Assembly (NCBI RefSeq): GCF_000208745.1
Contig: NC_030854.1
Location: 21,826,551-21,890,550, forward strand
Origin: Theobroma cacao
Lineage: Eukaryota; Streptophyta; Magnoliopsida; Malvales; Malvaceae
Length of the DNA stretch: 64,000 nucleotides
Direction of reading: 5' to 3'
The notes below the pieces were generated by a model. The model was not told where the DNA came from. It ran no database searches and worked only from the letters and a program-made list of their open reading frames with translations. Each line of letters opens with the position of its first letter. Position 1 is the first letter of the stretch. The position numbers were made by a program, and so were the translations under genes. Below are positions 58,921 to 64,000 of this stretch, one piece after another.

Positions 58921-59338
58921 CAGGGACAGATACATACAGGGCATGGGGTGCTTGCCCTCCACGTTGAAACTTTTCTAATTTTTTAGACGATTTTTTTTTT
59001 CAAAAACAAGTGGGTCTCAATGTTTTTCTCCTAACCCCGTCAAAATGAAACAAATGTCATTGGCTTATGCTTATCACTTATGGGAACAGACCAATACTCC
59101 AAGGACAGACCCACCAATAATTAATAAACACTAATTAAGCAGCTCATAGAAGTGTGACTTATAAACCCAAGAGGCCTAGACCATGACAGCATGACCCACG
59201 AGAAGACAAAATATATAATAAAAACTATTAAAAGTTATGTTACATATATATTTTTTAGTCTAAACCTTTTATATTCATGAACATTTTAGCTTTTTCTAAT
59301 TTTTGCCCCCCAGTAGTTTAATCCATGATTCGTCCCTG
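58921..59338. mobile_element. Non-autonomous hAT-type element
   Basis: It starts CAGGGACAGATACAT and its reverse-complemented right end starts CAGGGACGAATCATG. The flanking 8-mers are GATAATAA (58913-58920) and GATGGTAA (59339-59346), 6 of 8 identical. The CAGGG terminus and 8-base TSD are typical of hAT. 418 bases, noncoding. Confidence 0.75.
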
Positions 59339-59450
59339 GATGGTAATACGTACCTTGTAATTAGACATTTTACTTTACTAGATCCGAGTAAGTAAGATTA
59401 AGATACTTTATAATTGAGTCCAAGTAATAAAACTACTACTAATCACAGGT

Positions 59451-59981
59451 AGAGCTGTCAATATGGGTTAATCCGGCCCAACCCAACCCAAGCCCTTGTG
59501 GGTTAAGAAAATATGGGTCGGGCTGGGTCAACCTATTTTTTAAATGAGTCATCAAACCTTAACTCAGCCCATTCCTTGCTAGACCATGGGTTGGGTTGGA
59601 TCAGTCTATTTTTTATTTTTTTTAAAAAAATATTTTTATAATTTTATAATAAAATTATTTTATGATTTAATTTATAAATTAAAATTATTAATTTGATAAG
59701 TAAAGATTAAACACATTAAAATATATAAAATAAATAATATTATTGGTAATTAAATTATTAATTTTATATAATTAAATATATAAAATTATTAAATTAATTA
59801 AAATTATTTACTTTTTTGACCCATAGGGCTGGCCCGCCCCAGCCCACCCCAACCCACTAATTTGGTGGGCTAGCCCATTTAGACCAGATTCAAATATGAA
59901 CCTAAATTTTTAGGCCAAACCCACCTCGTATTTGATAAAAAATGAGCCGACCTAACGGGCCAAGTCTATTTTGATAGGTAT
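59451..59981. mobile_element. Non-autonomous hAT-like MITE with GGGCTGGGT/ACCCAACCC ends
   Basis: Flanks AATCACAGGT (59441-59450) and AATCACAAGT (59982-59991) match at 9 of 10. The ends are AGAGCTGTCAA and (complement) ATACCTATCAA. Near each end are GGCCCAACCCAACCC / CCCAGCCCACCCCAACCC runs in opposite sense around an AT-rich centre, a common plant MITE layout. Superfamily is inferred. Confidence 0.65.
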
Positions 59982-59991
59982 AATCACAAGT

Positions 59992-60985
59992 TCAAGTAAA
60001 GCTACTCGATCTTGATTGTAAATAATGATTTTTAATATTAAATTTTAGTTATATATATATATATTATTTTTTGTTTATAAGTTCTTTATAATTAATGTAA
60101 TACTTACTGAAAATTCATTAATTATTCTAAAAATTATTTTAAATTTTAATTTATTTTATATGAACTAACTTTAATTTATTAATTTAATTTTATTGATAAT
60201 ATAAATACAAAATGAATTTAAACCTATTTTAATTGAAAATTTAACGGTTAAAGGTCCAAAATATTTGAGTATGGGTTTGGATAACAATTTTAAAAATGAT
60301 ATTTATAGAGTTTGAGTACCCTATAATAAGATTCGGATTAGGGTAATTAAAAAATAACAGTTATCTTACCCGTTGACATTCCTATTCAAATCATACTTAT
60401 TGAATTTGATAGGAAAAGAAAATAGCTAGAGATTAAGATAATATAGGGTTCATCATATACTCCATTAAATCAAATAAATTTGTTCCTTTCAAATTTGAAT
60501 TTGAAAGATAAATTTAATTTTCAAATAACTTTCACTAGGCTTTTTCCAAATTCAAATCACAATCATCACTCTTATTTTTTGGCACCTAATTTTTATCTTA
60601 GAAAGAACAAATAGGTTTAGGGTCTATTAATAAGTTATGGATATCATCTAATTTTTTTTTCACACAGTTGGGGGAAGAAATATTTTTATTAAAACTTTAT
60701 ATGGTGAATGAGAGGTTGAGTTTTTCCATTTGATTTTTATCCATACTCAACTTTTTCTGTCAAAGGTGTATTATTTTTTTGGTGTTTTTGTTGTCTATTT
60801 ATATGATTTTGGCTTTTTTACCATTTTTCTTCTTTTGCACACAACTCTTAATCCATCTCATTTTTCCAACATCTTCCTCAAGTCCCACTAAAAATATATT
60901 TTCAATATTTTTATGCGATAAATCAACACAATATTATTTTCGTATATAAGAAAATAATTAATTGTTTGAAGCTCAAAATGCCTTA
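59992..60985. other. AT-rich intergenic DNA
   Basis: (TA)n near 60050 and T-rich runs. No gene or element boundary is seen, though the following LTR may begin somewhere in here. Confidence 0.5.
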
Positions 60986-62367
60986 GAAATAACTTAAAAT
61001 ACCTAAGGTATCGAGACATTTTGGATAGGAATCGAGACCTCAAGCTTAAAATGCCTATGAAACAACCTAAGAAAGAAAAGATATTGTCCATGAAAGTATT
61101 GAGACATCACCTTTGAAGCCTTAGATTCTAAAATACAAGTGTTGATGTATCCAGACTAGGACTTGAAGTATCGAGAAATTGCCTTAGAAGTTCAAAATTC
61201 TAGAAGACAAGTGCCGATATATCAAGACCATGCTCAAGATATCAAGACTTCACCTCCAAACTTCAACTTCCAGAGAACTTGTCCCAAAGTATCAAGACAT
61301 CCATGCAATGTATCAAGACCTCGTCTTCGAAATTCCAAATTCCATAATGCAAGCGTTCAAGTATCGAGACCTGCTTGCTGAGGATCAAGACATCATCTCT
61401 AGACTTCAATTTCCAGAGAGCAAATGTTCAAGTACCAAGACCAAGCTGCAATATCTAGAGACATGCTTTAGTTTAAGAATGCCAAGGATGAACAAGTATC
61501 GAGACATGCAATATAGGTATTGGGATTTAAAGTATTGGGATCTTTATTGAAGGTATCGATACCTATCAAACAAGTTAGAAAAAGACATGTATAACGACTA
61601 CTTTTTGAAGCATAAATCTTTAAACAGTTATTTTTAGACACCTAAGTATAAATAGAAGTCTATGGTACACCTAGAGAAGAATTTTCAAGATAAAGTGAAA
61701 GATCAATCAACAACTTTCTTAAGAATCACTTTAAAAATCAAGTGTTTCTCATTTAAGCCTCTTTAAGCCTTAAGTTCTTATACTTCTTTGTTAAGCCTTC
61801 ATTCTCTTTTTGTAATCATTGTTTCATCTTTGTTAAGCCTTCTTAGAGGCATTTAAGCTCACTCTCTTCCATCTTTGTACTTTATTGTAAGGTTATACCT
61901 TAACCTCCAAAAGGTAGAGTTGTTGTTAGTGTTTATACCTTAACCAAGTGAAAAGGTAGAAGGGTTAAGTCTTATCCTTGAAAAGATTCTTGTAAAGGTT
62001 AAGTTTAAGCCTTGAAAAAACTAGTTTGAAAGGTTATGTCGAAACCTTTAAAAAGTAGTTTCATAGTGGATTGAAAATTCTTTTATGATCTAAGGGAGAG
62101 GATGTAGGCATCGAGGTTGAACCTCTATAAATTTTTATGTCTTCTACTTGTTCTTTAAATTGCTTTTCATTCTTATTGATTTTTTCAATTCATTTTATAA
62201 AGAACTTGGAAAAGGTTTTCTGCAATTTTAATTCATTGTGTTTAAGAAGCTATTTGTTCTAATTACTTAGCCCAAAAGTGACTTAGCCTTTAAAGATTTT
62301 AAAAGAATTTTTAAAATACTTAATTCACCCCTTCTTGAGATTAATCTTTTGAGCTAACTTTCTAACA
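60986..62367 (+). repeat. 5' LTR of a copia element (left end unresolved)
   Basis: It ends TTTCTAACA, two bases before a primer binding site. TATAAATAGAAG at about 61647 is the likely core promoter, followed by TTAAGCC-rich repeats (61750-62090). The start coordinate is a placeholder: I cannot fix the TG end without the 3' LTR, which is outside the window. Confidence 0.55.
60990..61570. repeat. Degenerate array with TATCGAGAC / TATCAAGAC core
   Basis: The core ta(t/c)(c/t)(g/a)agac recurs about fifteen times with irregular 25-90-base spacing. It alternates with tt(a/c)aaatt(c/t)(t/c)(a/c)ga-like links. It lies upstream of the TATA-containing part of the LTR and is probably part of that LTR's U3 region. 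Confidence 0.65.
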
Positions 62368-62369
62368 AT

Positions 62370-62381
62370 TGGTATTAGAGC
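62370..62381 (+). promoter_or_regulatory. Primer binding site (initiator Met tRNA)
   Basis: TGGTATTAGAGC, one base off the copia PBS at 21863 and complementary to plant initiator Met tRNA. Confidence 0.85.
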
Positions 62382-62488
62382 TATGGTGTCAAATTTACAG
62401 GTTCGAATACCTTGAGTGAAGATCCATTTGAAGCTTAAAAACCATGGTCTTGTAACCTTCAACCATTCTCCTTAGAGAAAGACTATCT

Positions 62489-64000
62489 ATGGTAAGATCC
62501 CATTTATTTAATGGTGATAATTATCCTTATTGGAAAAGAAGGATAGAAATATTCATCTAAGCACATAACATAGATGTATGGAATATCATTTTAGAAGGCT
62601 CTCATGTCCCTAGTAAAACCGTAAAAGGTAGGATAGTTGTTAAGGCCAAGAGAGAATGAGATGACAAAGACAAGATACTTATGCAACTTAATGCCAAAGC
62701 TGTAAATACCCTCTATTGTGCCTTAGGACTAGAAGATTAAATAGAGTTTCCATGTGTGAAAATGCCAAGGTGCTGTGGTATACCTTAGAAACTCCACATG
62801 AAGGTACAAACCAAGTGAAAGAGTCAAAAATAGGATTACTCACCCTAGATTATGAACTATGTAGGATGAAGGCTGGAAAGATCAAAACTCAAATGTACAA
62901 TAGGTTTACAAACATCATTATAGGGTTGAAAGCACTTGGGAAACACTTCCCAAATGCATAATTGGTAAAGAAGTTGTTGTATAGCTTGCCAAAATCTTGG
63001 AGGCCTAAAGTGACAACCATAAAAAAAGCTAAGAACTTAAATGACCTTGAGTTAGATGAACTAATAGGATCTTTACTCACTTATGAGATGTCTCTTAGGC
63101 ATGAGAGTGAAAGAGATAATGCATTAAGGAGGATACTAAAAAGAAGGGTATTGTTCTAAAGGCTACCTAAAAAGAGAAAAAAAAAAGAGTGTAGAAGATG
63201 AGGATGAAAAGATAGCCTTACTAGCTAGGAAGTTCAATAAATTTTTAAGAAATAAACAAGGTGGTAGAAGTAAAAGACCATTTACGAGAAATGCACTAAG
63301 ATGAGACTTAAGACGAGAGCCACAAAAAAGAGAGTTAAGCAGAGACCAAATCATTTGCTAAAAGTGCAAAAAATTGAGACACACCAAATATGAATGTCCA
63401 AACGCCAAAAAGGGCTACATAAGAAATCAAAAGAAGAAAACAATTGTAATCACTTAGAGTGATGAGGATAAGTCCCAAAGTGAAAAGGATTGGGAGGTTG
63501 CCAACATCTGCCTCATGGCTCTTGAGGAGCCCAAGGTACATTCTAAATTGTATGCTTTATCTTCATATGTGCTAAATGATGATCCTAATACATTTGAAGA
63601 ATTACAAGATGCATTTGATTAGTTAGCACTTGAATTAGAAAGCTTGACATTGAAGCATTAAAACATAATCTCTAAGCTAAAAAGTGAGAATAAGTTTATA
63701 ACCAAGATTAAAATTGAGTTAGAAAGCAAAGCATTTAGCTTAGAAGATATGATATGTACTTTGAAGTAGAAGAATAAGAACTTGCATGATTCATTTTCAA
63801 AATTTCACATGAGCCAATAAAAGCTAAATGACATGCTAGAAACTGAAAAAGCATTCTTTGATAGGTAAGGCTTAGGATGTGATGGCACACAAAAGGAAAC
63901 TTATCTTAAGAACTTTTTTGTGAAAGAAAATGAGAAATATGGTGTAAACACTACATGCATTTGTTGTCATAAAGTAGGACATTCCATTTATTTTTATATT
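62489..64000 (+). pseudogene. Copia Gag (UBN2-type), broken, runs off the window
   Basis: From ATG 62489: MVRSHLFNGDNYPYWKRRIE, then WNIILEGSHVP. After several stops and shifts come EGTNQVKESKIGLLTLDYEL, RFTNIIIGLKALGKHFPN, LPKSWRPKVTTIKKAKNL and ELDELIGSLLTYEMSL, the layout of the copia UBN2 gag domain. A CCHC-like knuckle at about 63365 (CKKLRHTKYEC) and a second CxxC...H motif at about 63958 (CICCHKVGHS) follow. The long Lys/Glu-rich gag tail suggests a SIRE/Maximus-like lineage, but that is a guess. Pol is beyond the window end. Confidence 0.8.

Noticed and set aside
1..64000. tRNA, rRNA or known microRNA genes
   Set aside because: No cloverleaf with the conserved T-loop was noticed on reading, and no rRNA-like segment; a tRNA scan would be needed to exclude one fully.

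Overview
The window is nuclear DNA of a flowering plant, most likely a eudicot. The evidence is a complete spliced MAP70 (microtubule-associated protein 70) gene, plant-type MULE, CACTA, hAT and Tourist-like transposons, plant LINEs with an RNase H tail, Ty1/copia and Ty3/gypsy elements, and AT-rich DNA between them. The species cannot be fixed from the sequence. A single N at 46188 shows that this is a draft assembly. Only one gene looks intact: MAP70, 52270-56917 on + (11 coding exons, about 612 residues). Almost everything else is layered, decayed mobile DNA.

1-17.8 kb: a large Mutator-like region. It holds a broken MULE transposase (+, 1857-4847), a broken 400-codon gene resembling the 'putative plant transposon protein' family (+, 6453-7652), a short 74-codon acidic/coiled-coil reading frame behind a TATA box (452-676), and a broken DUF1985-ULP1 (SUMO-protease-like) gene (-, 12980-16181). 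Arrays of degenerate repeats built on GCGTGAC / GTCACGCG lie at 830-1830 and, inverted, at 7.9-8.4, 9.6-10.0, 12.5-12.7 and 16.4-16.8 kb. Bases 243-8490 are tandemly duplicated as 8486-12769 with a 5-base microhomology. The second copy lost most of its interior, gained a 105-base-arm hairpin and carries a solo LTR (10023-12496).

17.8-31.8 kb: a nest three deep. An old L1-type LINE (17.84-31.8 kb) is split by a copia element (21332-29322, two 531-base LTRs, TSD CCTGG), and the copia gag is split by a solo LTR (22510-25425, TSD GAACT).

31.8-42.3 kb: AT-rich DNA with a palindromic MITE-like element, a 5'-truncated LINE with a 12-base TSD, and a Tourist-like MITE. Three unrelated host-gene fragments lie on the minus strand: a MAPKKK kinase piece with its intron, an RPA-like OB-fold piece and one exon of V-ATPase subunit C.

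42.3-50.4 kb: a gag-only Ty3/gypsy-type element whose 3' LTR was hit by a CACTA element (44700-49958, TSD TAG), which itself carries a probable solo LTR containing the N.

50.4-57.1 kb: MAP70 with its promoter, two minimal uORFs, one GC-AG intron and a poly(A) signal. 57.1-64 kb: two small non-autonomous DNA transposons and the start of another copia element (LTR, PBS, broken gag) that runs off the window.

Most in-frame stops in the element genes are explained by one C-to-T or G-to-A change, the expected result of cytosine methylation. The transposon genes are therefore fossils. MAP70 is the functional locus.
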